The notes beneath the pieces were generated by a model. That model was not told the DNA's origin, ran no database searches, and saw only the letters and a list, made by a program, of their open reading frames with translations. This document shows positions 52,604 through 64,000 of a stretch of DNA of 64,000 bases, one piece after another; the stretch's first letter is position 1, and the number at the start of each line of letters is the position of its first letter. This DNA comes from Numida meleagris. Lineage: Eukaryota; Chordata; Aves; Galliformes; Numididae. A program made the translations under genes and the position numbers. The DNA is taken from NCBI RefSeq assembly GCF_002078875.1, contig NC_034420.1, forward strand, positions 5,765,814-5,829,813, read 5' to 3'.

Positions 52604-55600
52604 GCTACGTATTAACCCTATCTTTTTTGGTGAAGCATTGGCTGTTGAAATAGGAGAAAAAACATTCCTTGAACAGAAGTTCCTAGTTAACCATAATAAA
52701 ACAGTTGCTTCAAGCACTGGCAAGAGAAGCAGGGTGAATAAACAAACAAACACCTTTAACAAGAGATGTTGCAACCACCTCATTTTCATTCAGCAGCTCA
52801 GCTCACAACCCAGGCTAACAGAGACCTGTATTTTAATACTTTAAGATTGATTTGATCCTACATGAAATGGAGCACCTTAATCACCTTAGCATGAGGGAAC
52901 ATTTTAAAATTGGCTGTTCAGAGACTTTCACTTTACCATGCACTGGTACAATATGCAGGAACATAAACAAACCTTCCCACTTGCCACGTAGAGCTCCAGC
53001 TACAAGGATAGATAATGAGTAAGAAGGAAAAAAAGAGGGAGTACTTAAATAATAGCTGCAAAAAGGTAGCACATCCAACAAGTGAAACTCGGAATACTGT
53101 TTCAGTACACTGCCAAGAGTCCTCTTCTAGAAACAGGACTGGAATTGAACACACTGTTTGTGAATAATATCTGCTTGTCGTTTGCTCAACAGTGAATTCT
53201 TCAATGAGCTTCAACTCTCACATGAGTAGAAACGCAACAGAGAAAGCAACTACATAAATCCCTGCTAAATTATAGTATTACATCATCCAAATAACAACTT
53301 CATAAGAAAGTCAAAATCTGCCCGAAAATCTTCAAGGCAAAGAAATGTCCCCACAGATAACTTACAAACCACATCAAGATATTATTTTGAAATAGCAAAG
53401 AGCCAAATCTCAGGGATTTTTGCTCATTATCAGTTGTGACCTGTAATCTCAAACATTCCCCCCTCCAGTGCACTTAACACTGCAAGAGATCAAGAGCAAT
53501 AAACATACTGAACCCCTGAAGCCCAGCAAAAGACTGATCTCGATTGCCCGATCCAATGATACAACATAGATGAGACATCCCAATGTTATTTCATAGCCGA
53601 GGACAGTGTCCTGATCATAAATGAAACTATTACATATTTCAGTCGCACACATTTTAAACGATGGTGAGGGGTGGGATATTTTCAGTAACATGATCACCTA
53701 AATTTAAAATAGGGAGATAGATGCCTAAAATGGAAGTGACCAGACAGTCTATTGTTTATAGCTTCCCAAACACTTAGTGGGGCTCAACTAAATTCTTAAC
53801 GACAAGCCAACGTACTTATTTTTCTTTAGTGTGATGTTCTGTATTTTATCATTGCTGCTGTTAAGCTCTACTAAAAGGGGCATAATCACAGAGTCTTAAG
53901 AGCAAAGCACCCATTCATAAATGGCTCCACCTTAAAGCTGCTTTGAAAACACTCTTTAGAGAAAACCTGTTCTTCTTCCTCATATGCAACATCCCCAGTC
54001 AGCTGCATATTAACGAAGGCTGCGCTGTACAGAAATAAGGATGAATGGAGTGCAATCCCTACTACTGCATTGACCTTTCCAGAGGGCAAGCAGCGCAGCA
54101 CAGGTGTTGCACCTCTGGGTACTATGTCCAGCTATTTTCTTCAGTTCACAGGAGATATTACACATGCACACACAAGGGAAGAGGGAGAGTGATTCAGCAG
54201 ATTACATTAACATTCTGAGCTTACACCATCATCTTTTTTTTTTTTTTTTTTTACCAGACAGAAATACATCATTCAGCAGATCTATCAGGAACTCTTCACA
54301 TCCCGCTCACTGTCATTGTTTTTAATTGCTAAAATGCCAAAGAAAGTCTCCATTGCTCATCAATCTAGTTTTCAGTTCAGACTCAATGATAGCATTGAGC
54401 AGCGCTGCTATTCATATCAATTACCTTTTGTAACCTGAAGAAAGGAGAAAGTTACTGACTGACACTGAGGAGAATTTCTTTACATTCTACCCTCACTATC
54501 CAAAGGGGCTCTGGGAGTTGAAACTACCAAATTAGTGTCAATTTGAGGTATTTCTAAGAAGTAGGCAAGGAAGAAAAAAACCCTCAAGATTACCTGCATT
54601 CATTCTACATGCAGCCCACTCCTAACTTCTAATCACAGGCACCGTCTGTCACCTGGAAGGACACACTATGCCACTGTCCATATTCTTTAATTATACAAGG
54701 GAATAATCTTGTCTCACTTAAGTTTGAAATAGCAGGGATCTCAATATCAAACAAAAATACAATTACATCTTCTTATTTTCTGAAATAAACATTTCTTTTC
54801 TCATGAAGGAAGATGAGCTGAGAGTTCTTAAATAGTTTTGTCTTTCCTCCATAGGCACTTGCCTATCTACCATACATCTTCTCAGTGATTCAGGTTGTGG
54901 TTCTCCAGGGAAAGTGATGAGCCAGTTCTTCAAAGTTTAACCAAATAAATGAAGCTGATAAAGGACAAATAGGATATTTGTTATTTTACACCTAGATATG
55001 CCATATGTAAAGCTATCCATTCTAAAATGGGGAAAACAACTTAATCTAATCCTCCTACCTGATAAAACAACAAAAAGTCTGTGTGCTTCATCTCACACAT
55101 TAGTAAGGTTACTACTTGCTACCTAATGTCAGCTTGTCTTGTCAACACTGATTATCAGAATCAACAGAAAATTTCATGCAGCAACTTCTCACTCATTCCC
55201 AAACTTCATTTTTTTGAAGTTTAAGCTAATACAGTTAGTCCAAATACTGCAGTCATTAGTCAGTTGATTGCTGAGTAGTGGATAAAATGACAGGATGCAG
55301 TAAGAGCTCTGATTCATTCAGTCCTAAGAACTGGGCTCAGCTGCAGATCTGATGTAAGTACTCGATCTCTTAACATGGATCTATAGTGGTTTTTGCAGAA
55401 ATTCCATACCTTCTACCGAGTGTCCTTTGGTACACAGATTTCTTTGAAAAGAAATGATTTTCCTTTTATCAAAAGAGAGAACAATATATATTCTAGATGC
55501 TCTCATTATCAGGACATCCCTATTCAATCAGTATAGCTCTGTATTTTTTGCCTTTCAATTGACTTTTGTCCTCTGAGGCTTGCAGTATGGAAGAACATTG

Positions 55601-55606
55601 TACATA
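52604..55606. other. Unique sequence, no gene recognised
   Basis: Only short frames without motifs, plus a T19 run (54234-54252). The 71-codon minus-strand frame at 53886-54101 has a fairly acidic middle but no recognised similarity or splice context. Confidence 0.5.
54234..54252. repeat. T19 homopolymer
   Basis: Nineteen uninterrupted T. On the minus strand it is an A run without a poly-A signal before it. Confidence 0.9.
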
Positions 55607-56153
55607 AGTTGTTCCAAAAGTAACACCTCATGTCTTTTTCCATGGAAACTACAACAGATACAAAGAGCACAATAGCAATATTTGATAGAGCAAATTCTCA
55701 GCTACAAAACACTATTTTCCAACATGGTCACCACCATTAGCTGTTCATTTTCACCAGCAATGAACAAGAGCCTGCATGTTATACTTGCAAAAATCTGCAC
55801 CAGCTGAGGTAATCCACTCTTGCTGCCACCGCTGCTGTAAGACACCACTCACTCATTGTGCTCACATCCACTGTTTGGTCTCCATAAACATTCAGCAAGT
55901 GCCAAAGACTGTCAATGGGTGCCATTTTTTCTGCATGGAGGAATTCATTGACACACCTTTGCTTCATACGCACTTTCACATCAGATGCCATTATGTCAGA
56001 CTGCCCCTCTGCTGCCATCTGTCACATGGAAACAAAATGTAACGGAATATTGATGTGTAGGTTCGGCCTCTACTGCCATCCCACTAGCATCCACCTCTGA
56101 TGCCATAGGCCAACACAATAAAACAGGAGGCATTACTTTCAAAGCAGCCCTCA
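55607..56153 (-). mobile_element. Mariner-type DNA transposon, Galluhop-like, non-autonomous
   Basis: A 547-bp element with related ends. The left end carries TTGTTCCAAAAGTAACACC (from 55609) and the right end reads, inverted, CTGCTTTGAAAGTAATGCC. Over 21 aligned bases 14 match and the seven differences are all transitions, as expected from age. A TA dinucleotide flanks each side (55605-55606 and 56154-56155), the mariner target duplication. On the minus strand a frame from 56018 encodes a mariner-like transposase N-terminus: MKQRCVNEFLHAEKMAPID, then LLNVYGDQTVDVST, the DNA-binding helix-turn-helix part. The DDE/D catalytic region is missing. Full mariners are about 1.3 kb, so this is an internally deleted copy that needed enzyme from elsewhere. 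The family is typical of chicken. Confidence 0.93.
55779..56018 (-). pseudogene. Mariner transposase N-terminal remnant inside the element
   Basis: A 79-codon minus-strand frame begins MAAEGQSD at what looks like the original transposase start. The first ~55 residues follow the paired helix-turn-helix DNA-binding region of mariner transposases. The sequence then diverges and stops near 55779 before any catalytic motif. It could bind terminal repeats at most. Given its age it is almost certainly untranslated. The 88-codon plus-strand frame over the same bases is a shadow. Confidence 0.8.
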
Positions 56154-56155
56154 TA

Positions 56156-57658
56156 TATCTTTAGTCCACAGCTGTCCTCACACTCCAGTCAGTTTAGCTA
56201 TAATACTGAAAATTAACACGTGTCCACAGACAAACCCGTGGAGTAACCACCACATTGTCTCTCTAGACACAGTGTCTTTTGCTTTCAGGAGACCAACATT
56301 TCATTCTTGTTCAGGATAGTGCCAGCCACATGAATAACTTTACTGAACTTGGTCCAATATCAGCATCTTCTAGTACAGCAACATCACCAGCCGCACAGCT
56401 GAAGTCATGTAACACAATCAATTCTTTGTAGTTCAGGTAAAGTAGGTGCCCTTCCTCATAAAATATACAAACATTACTGAGCTTTCCCTTGGTGATACAT
56501 CTCAGAAGCAACTGCTTTTCACTGTTTTGTATGCTGTGTCAAATTGGAAAAGTAGTCTTTAAAATTTTCATGTTGAAAGAATTCCATCTAGAAATCTGTC
56601 AAGATAATCCCCACAAAATCTATACAGTAAAAAAGGTTGGCTTTGTGCATTTTCCTGTCTGACTTAAAAACTCTTTCACATAATTGGACAAGGTTTCTGG
56701 CAGAGCCACCATTCTCTAAAGGCATTATACCTATTGTGCTGTTTCACATCCAAGTAAAATGCACAAAGCTTTATCAAGTAAAGTGGCAAAATGATACAAT
56801 GCAGCATAATGTGGTTTTGGAAGGATTAGCGAGGCTGAGACAAAAGCATCAGTCTCTCATGCAGTCTGAAAAGGACCGCCAAAAGAAAGCCACGCATTGA
56901 ACATGTTGGACTAAGAGTACCAAATTCTGAGCTCTGTGACATGTCCAATTCTTTAATCCTGCTTATCCACTATTGTTCATTAACAGCAATCCTATGTGAT
57001 TTCTCAGAGATGCTTCTTATATGATGAGGGGTTTAAATTACTGTAATTTAAATAATTATTTAAAGTGTCTTTTCTTCAATACTTTTTTCAAGAAAAACTT
57101 GGAAAAAAATAGAAATTTTTGACACAAAAAATACATTATGAATGTTAGAAAGACAACTTTTTCTACAAGGCATCTCCTTATTCAGAAGAACAAATCTTGA
57201 CAGGACATAGATTTTACAACTGCATTACACTACACTGCTTGTCTCTGTGCAGAAACCGAAGTCTAACAAGCTCTCTACACATCAAGCTGTTTCATCTGCA
57301 GGTATGGCCTGACCACATCTTCTGTGAGGACACACTGAATGCATAAAAGAACATAGCGGAACACCCCACACTATTACAAGGTCCAAAGAGCTTCTCAGCC
57401 AGGAGGGGGGCAAGAACACTTCCTGCGGCAAACTGCTGCCCTTTTCACACGTCACTCATGAGCCGCTATTTCTTCCCCTTCTTATGCTCTTATCCTTTTA
57501 TCCTAGCACCTAGTTTCAGAGCAGGAGTGTTCTGAGCGGTGCTTAAGCAGTGAACTTGTAAAAAGTGAGGAACCTCTGCATTAAATACCTGTACTTGCCC
57601 AGTGCTTATCGGCTCTTCACTCCAAATCTACGCTATTCACTTTAATATTAACGGAATC
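56156..57658. other. Unique sequence, no gene recognised
   Basis: The 66-codon minus-strand frame (56311-56511) and the 87-codon plus-strand frame (56637-56900) have moderately protein-like composition, but no recognised domain and no convincing splice borders. A GC-richer stretch at 57370-57560 shows no repeat signature. Confidence 0.45.
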
Positions 57659-57685
57659 TTTTTTTTTTTTTTTTTTTTTTTTTTT
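57659..57685. repeat. T27 homopolymer
   Basis: Twenty-seven uninterrupted T. On the minus strand this would be a poly-A run, but no poly-A signal lies in the expected position just before it and the flank is not gene-like. It is therefore not taken as a retrocopy tail. Confidence 0.9.
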
Positions 57686-60600
57686 GTCATCATCTCTTTC
57701 TCAGTCACAAAGAGTAAGGGAATTAGAGAAAAATAAGCAAAGAAAAGAATAAGCCATTTCTAGATCCCAAACGAATACATCCAGAGTCCCTCCTACAAAT
57801 TCAGAAGACGCCAGGAACTTTAGCTCCCACTTCAGTCACCCGCAGTCAAATTGCTAAACATACATGCAACATGCTAGCCCTGCATAACCTGCTGTATGTA
57901 CATAAACATGCTTTTTAAGTGCAGAACTTCATTTAGGATGAGCAAATATCTAAAAGTATGAATTAGAAAATTCTACAAAGTAGAGTCTGAAACAAAGGTG
58001 TTCACTCCCCCCACTCCTTTGAAACTCCACAGACAGAATAACACTCCCTTCTGCTGCCTAAAGTTCCATCTACAGGGCATTTTCTTCACAGCAGCACAAA
58101 TTATATTTATTAATGAAAAATTCCTGTCCTGCAAGGCAGATCAAAATTAAACATTTCTATAGCTCAAATTAATTAGGCCTGGGAATGCCTCCATAGTTTG
58201 AGATCTAGCAAATATTTTTCACCTAGGCACGCGGGGAATGTTATCTCTAGGCAAGATATTTTCCCTGTCTGACATTACAGACTGACCTGTACTAACTGCT
58301 GTCTTCTCAGAAACTGTGTGCAAATCACATCCTGATGTTCTGCTCTGGAAAGAGAGTGCTCGCTCTTTTCCTACAACAAGGCTGGGCTCTGGAATGCCGT
58401 TTTCTCCCTCCCATCACAGCTATGAAGGAGTGTAGGGAACGGAAAATGATATTAAATACTGACTTGCTTCGGGAGCACATCTGTGTCTGCATTTTTAGGA
58501 GAAGCTTTGCACATGCTAAGCAGTAATTGTGGTCTGGCAAAGTAGCTACCAGGCCCAAAAGGCTAATTCTCATACAGAAGCAATTCAAAGAAACTCCTAG
58601 GAAGAAGCAATGTGGGATGGGTGACAATAATTTGTTCTTGCAAACTGAGATAAGCAGCATCAAAAACAAATTCCCCGGCCAAATGAAAAGGACTGTTAGA
58701 GAAAAACTGGAGGAAAGAGAATAAAAGCTCACACCCCAGTTCATTCCCTGCCCTAAGCCCCGATGCAACACAAAGTTCAGAACACTGCATGAGTACACCA
58801 TTTACCAGCTCATACACTGCTTTGTTATTAGTGCTAGGTATTTCATTCAGGGGTTGCCACCATTGTGTTATATTTTATAAAGTTCTTTTTCTGGAAGACA
58901 GAGTGCAAAATGGAAGGCCTTCACTTATCATCTGCTTCATTGCTATTTGCCTTGAAATTACACAAGCAGATAATCACTGAATGAGATCAGGGACATTGCC
59001 GTATCAAGGATGGAACTCAGCAGTGCATAGGCAGAAGGAAAAGCAGAGTCAGCAACTCAGTCTTTTAAAATACTAATGCTCTTTCCCTGTAAGTCTAATT
59101 ACCACAGTTCAGTGCTTAATTAAAGCAAACCAATAGGTTCAGATCTGTTTTTCAAGCACCAATCTTCCAGTGAAAATCTTTAATCTTCTTTATCATGTAG
59201 TTTATTTTCCATCTTCCTGCAAGGCCTCCAGTTTACAGAACAAATTTTTCCATTAGGATCACACCACGGTGGGAAGAGGTAGGGAGCAGGCAGAAATTTA
59301 GGCTGCCCGGGACTATAACATTCCAGTTTTAGGATATGAAAGGGAGACATTTGAGATCACACCTACAGCATAGTATGCATCACTGAAACAACATTACTTT
59401 TATAGCAGAAATCATGATAAAATTGAACACTGAAAACTAGGGACAATTCTAAGTTCTACACATCTTTGGGCTGAAAAGACACGGAATATGAAAATCCAAA
59501 TAAATGTTACTATTAGATTCACTTCTGGTGATTCTTGCAGGATTTTTCTGTCAACACAATGCAGCTAGTAGCTGTATTCTACAAAGAAAAACAGGTAACT
59601 AGTTGCTCTTTTTACTTTGAGTACTATCTTTCGGACTTGCAATGAACCTGTATTATGCAAGTCATTCATGCTTGGGATTAAGTATTGGTAATAGAAGATC
59701 TGCCAGTGTCTTCATCCATACTCAGAGACATATGGCCAGGTTAGAAAAGCATCTACATGTATAATATGGTGTTTTCTTAGCAGAAAAATGAACAGAAATG
59801 ATATCCTATGAAAGGACATGACAAAAAATGCTAAATGCGTTCTCTTTCTTTTACTCAGTACATTCTCTATGTAACTGCCAAGCTGACTGCCTGTATGTGC
59901 ATCTGTTTATGCAAGATTTCAAGTATTCGTATCTGTGGACTGTTCACGATTAAATCAATTGGAACTTAACAGTAATCCTTTACCTCCCCACAGCAGTCTT
60001 TAATTAGAACACTGTGGGTGTTTTGGAACTTGTGTTTTGTTTGTCAAAACAAAATCTGAAGCCTTAAGACTTGTAACAAACTAGGCAAAAAAAAAAAAAG
60101 AATTAGTTTTTTTTCTTAAAAGGCAAGGAATTTACATTTTGATATAAGAAGAAAGGATAAATATGGCAAAATGTGTAATTAATGAAAATGTGCAACTTTC
60201 TTTCACTTATGCTGAAGGGTAACAGTAGAAAATAACAAGCATGACATGAAGTAAAGAAAGAATTAGATACAATCTTAATAGAGAGAAGTTTACCCTCATG
60301 TTACAGGACAGAAAGCACAAACAGAAAAAGGAGAAAAAAAGAATGTTCTTTTCTGAAAAAAATTTCCTATGGAGAATGCCAGCTGATAGTTGCTGAGCAC
60401 TAATTTGCATCAGTCCCAAGATTACAGCTAGAATATATTCTGCATTCAGCCGGCCTATATAAACTAATTACCTTCCTCCTTGCACTGATGAAATTCGAGG
60501 AGATTCATTACAGCTATTCATGGTCTGTTCAAGGAGAGAGATGAAGAGCAGGAGGGATTTTTATTGTTTTCTCTATATGTTGTCTACACTATCCCAAATA

Positions 60601-63600
60601 CTCATTTATTCAATCAAATTTTTTTGTATATTTTGCCAGAAGTCTGAAAACTGCCAGCGCAACTTAATGAACGAAGTCTCTGCCCTCTTGCCTCTGTGTG
60701 AAATACGCAGAAAAAAACTTACATTTTAAAGGCTGTGCTGACTGTGGTCTAAACTGGAAACCAGCCTGGTGTATAGCAAAAGGAAATCGTTAGATGATTT
60801 TGAAATGTCCTAAGTTAAATGGCTTCGGTTCACCTCCTGGCGGACGTTAGACCTTATCTCCCATTCTACACACAGCTGTTCCAAAGTAGGCCATGCAGCT
60901 TCCAGCTCTGAAGGGCTGAGAAGCATAATAATATCCAGGATAAAGCTGGGTATTGGCAAACTGCTTTGCTCTGCTAGGTGCTATTCTGACCAAAGCTGAA
61001 ACTCACGGGCACAGAAGTTAAGTGCTCATACACTATTCATCTACACTTTGTCTGGCCTATCTCTACGAAATATTTTGGTTCTCTGCTCTTAAAATAACTC
61101 TCACTTGGCAGAGAAATACCCCTTAAAAACAGACAGATGAGCGAGCATGCAAATATGAGAAAGTACAAGTTATTCTGAGTTCATTTCTAATAATGTGATC
61201 AGAGTAAACACCATTGTATTCCAATTGTTAAAATAACATTTTATAGCAACTGCAGGACATTCAAACTAAGAATGCTGTCTGGGATTTGTAGCAGATTTTA
61301 TGACAACTGTGGGCCACTATGCTACAAAAATAGTCACTGGACTATTCGTTGGAAGCTCTTCATTAGATTAAAAATCAGGGAAATAAAGATCCTTATTACA
61401 TCGCTTAGGAGTTGATATGAAGAAGATGATTACACACACATGCTTTTATTTGCACAACAAAAACAAGTTACAGAGGAAGAAATGGAAATGCACAGCTTTC
61501 CAATCATAACAATTGTATAGCAAGTCTTCTACTTTATCTTACAGAATTCTAACTCACGATATAACACAAATAATCTGTAATACAGATAATAGCATCAGCC
61601 AGTACTTAAAAAACAAGTACAGATATCGCAGACACAGATTGTATGGATTCATGCACTGACTCAGGTTTTTTGCTAATTCACTTTTTTGTTTTATTCACAG
61701 GTGCTTAACTCTTCTTTTAACTAAAACTGTACATTATTGGAAAACAACTAGAAGTCATATTTAGAATGCCTGATCTTAAATAAGATGGAGAGTTAGCAGG
61801 CAGGATTTAGTGTGATACATGCCTCAGAATTCCTCTCTGCATCCTTTTGAATCTAGATCAATGGTCTACACCCAATCTGTTTTTATTGCAAAGCAGTTTA
61901 TGAGTTCCTTGTGATACAGATAACACTATACCTAGAATGCAGACTCTGACAAAAATAGTAAGAGAGAAAATAAGTCTTGGATACCATATGTTTATAGATT
62001 CCAATACTGTTGTCAACTTCAACATACAGTATATGTAGGAATCCTACAGGTATATTCATTTGTACCTATGCAAATGCACATATGAGGATGTATGCATGTA
62101 TGTACAGAGCATAAGCTCTTCCTTGCCCTATCATTTCGCAAAACGTCACCTGGCATCTTATACCAGAATATGCAAGACATGAGCAGAATGTCCAGGTGAA
62201 GACCCTCTCACAGCATGTGGAGGACCTTCATGCAGCTCTTTTATCCTCATGAGTGAATTTCACCATGAGGCATCTATGGACATGTAGGACTGATTTTCAT
62301 GACAACTCTATGAAACAAAGAAAAGAACTATTTGTCAACTTCATTGTCAAAGGATTCCTGGACACTTTAGAAGCTCATTAGCTGAGTATGCTACATATTA
62401 ACAACAATAAAATATCAAGGAAATAACTTCTAAGGAGAGGCATTTTAATGACACTCCCCTCACCACAACTTGTAAAAAAAATACACTTATAGATATGTAA
62501 ATTCATTATCTTGATGGGAAGTAGATATCCAACTTTATTAAGTGCGTTGAAAAAATGAAATTGAAAATTTCTGGCCAGATATTTAATATCAGATCCCAAA
62601 TTTACTTTTTTAAATCCAGATAAAGTGAAAAGAACTTATGTGCAAAAAAGGCAGTTGTGGATATGCAGTACAGAAATTTCAATCAGGATTATCAGGATGC
62701 AAGTGGTGCACAGGACCTAGTGTTTCCTTACTACCAACATGATTATATGTTGAGCAATATTTTGTTTCCATAGAGATCTATATAAATCAATGGGAGTATC
62801 AACTAAGTAAAGCTCTGCCCACTTGATCTCACCTCCATTCTAAGTAGACCTCACATTTACTTTATTAAACAGCTTCAGGCGTAATCTCTTTCTTCGTTTC
62901 ATCACTGCATTTACCTTTCTAACAGACTTAATTCTATAAGGGTAAGAAATGAATAAAACAACTTGCTCTAGAGATATCTTTTCAATGCACTTATAACTAT
63001 TTTACACACAGCCTTTAAGTTAGTTTATGTGTGCTAACAGATTACGCTTCAGATCACAGGAGTACTAATAGCTATTTATTTCATACTTTCATCCAGATAC
63101 TACAGAAATGCTTGAACAAGATTGTTCTTTACATATAAACACATCAGAAAAGTAAAATACTAGACTTAACTGATAAAGAAATGAGGCTGAATTGCCCTAA
63201 TAAATATCTTAAAGAAGTCACTGGGGGAATCAAAAAAATTGGCCACACTTCATATCTAGTTTTCTAGCTAACATATATAAGAGAAGCTCTAAGGAAGTCT
63301 ATCCCAGCTGACATGTTAGCTCTCTGAATTAACAATCTGACCCTACTCTCTACTGAACTATATGACATGTAAATGAAATTTTCATCATACTATCAGGTAT
63401 TATACCAACAATTAGATATAATTTGAATATGTTTATTTATTTTTAACATGCTGCTGTCTTCTATCAGTACTGACAATGTGAAAAATGAGGCACTGTAGAA
63501 AATCTGTTTATATTGTTATGAGGAAAAAATGCAAAAGAATTAACCAAAAAATCAACGCAGAGTCAGCACATAATTTAAAATTATTGCAGTAGCCATTCTA

Positions 63601-64000
63601 AGAAAAGGACAGCACACTTGAAGAAACAGTTCATACCTCGGAATTTTGGTATGACTACTGAGTGTACTCCCAACAACAATCTGTCCGGTCCTGGATTTTG
63701 TCTCTGTTGTGATATTTAGGGTTAAGGAGCAGGACAAGGCATAAATACTAATATGGGAAATTTCAGCATTAGTGGCAGGAACTGGTTAGCTTGAATTTAT
63801 CACGTGTAACTGTAGAATAATACATCATGTCTTTCATTTCTCAACTCCTACAAACTTCAGACTTAACATTATAGTGACGAGGTATTCTATCAACTAATTT
63901 TAAATCCAATCATTTGGCAATCACTTTGTCATAAAAAAAAACATACAGTAAAGTCAAAATTAAACACAGCAATTATATGCGTCACCGTAAAGATCTGAGC
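57686..64000. other. Unique AT-rich sequence, no gene recognised
   Basis: Includes the longest frame of the window (158 codons, minus strand 58325-58801), which is rich in Leu, Ser, Phe and Cys, matches nothing I recognise and overlaps other open frames on both strands. I treat it as chance. A TATATAAA box at 60456-60463 is noted under findings. An A13 run lies near 60087-60099. No mobile element was recognised through to the end. Confidence 0.5.

Noticed and set aside
57659..57720. T27 run as the poly-A tail of a minus-strand processed pseudogene
   Set aside because: No poly-A signal in the expected place and no gene-like sequence adjoining.
58325..58801. Longest open reading frame in the window (158 codons, minus strand)
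   Set aside because: Leu/Ser/Phe/Cys-rich with no recognised domain, overlapping other open frames on both strands, and of a length expected by chance in AT-rich DNA of this size.
1..64000. Prokaryotic features, CRISPR arrays, tRNA/rRNA genes, riboswitches
   Set aside because: No operon-like gene packing, no regularly spaced repeats, and no cloverleaf or B-box/A-box pair in the right spacing was seen. The repeats are clearly avian.

Overview
This is AT-rich vertebrate nuclear DNA, and the interspersed repeats point to a galliform bird, most likely chicken. Three CR1 LINE fragments, an ERVL-type LTR and a short mariner element whose ends and internal sequence look like the chicken Galluhop/Mariner1_GG family together make this a confident placement. 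I see no prokaryotic gene organisation, no CRISPR array, no tRNA or rRNA gene, and no complete protein-coding gene. Open reading frames are all short (158 codons at most). Most of the window reads as intergenic or long-intron sequence.

Layout. 1-7100 is unique AT-rich sequence with a GA/A-rich low-complexity block near 5.9 kb. A 5'- and 3'-truncated CR1 piece follows (7105-7422, + strand). At 12.56-12.95 kb lies the decayed 3' end of a hAT transposase gene, related to the GTF2IRD2-like group, with at least two frameshifts. 13-25.9 kb is mostly unique sequence with a 40-bp tandem duplication at 18.87 kb and two adjacent minus-strand exon-like frames (20613-20758 and 18984-19194). A small GC-rich patch lies at 26.0 kb and a possible LTR at 26.6-27.0 kb. 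27-38.7 kb is unique. A possible untranslated first exon on the minus strand ends at a strong splice donor at 38786. 44.3-46.3 kb is the busiest part: a possible conserved regulatory stretch, a minus-strand exon-like frame, an ERVL-type LTR, a plus-strand exon-like frame, and a CR1 3' end. A second CR1 3' end sits at 52.5 kb, and a mariner element with recognisable inverted termini and a TA on each side at 55607-56153. The rest, to 64 kb, is unique AT-rich sequence with a T27 run at 57.66 kb.

How it fits together. Recognisable mobile elements cover only about 2-2.5 kb. All are old and defective, so nothing here should move on its own. Several minus-strand frames with splice-like borders suggest, but do not prove, that a minus-strand gene with large introns crosses the window. 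Plausible short exon-like patterns also turn up by chance on both strands in AT-rich DNA, so these calls carry low confidence. I found no convincing undescribed biological system.
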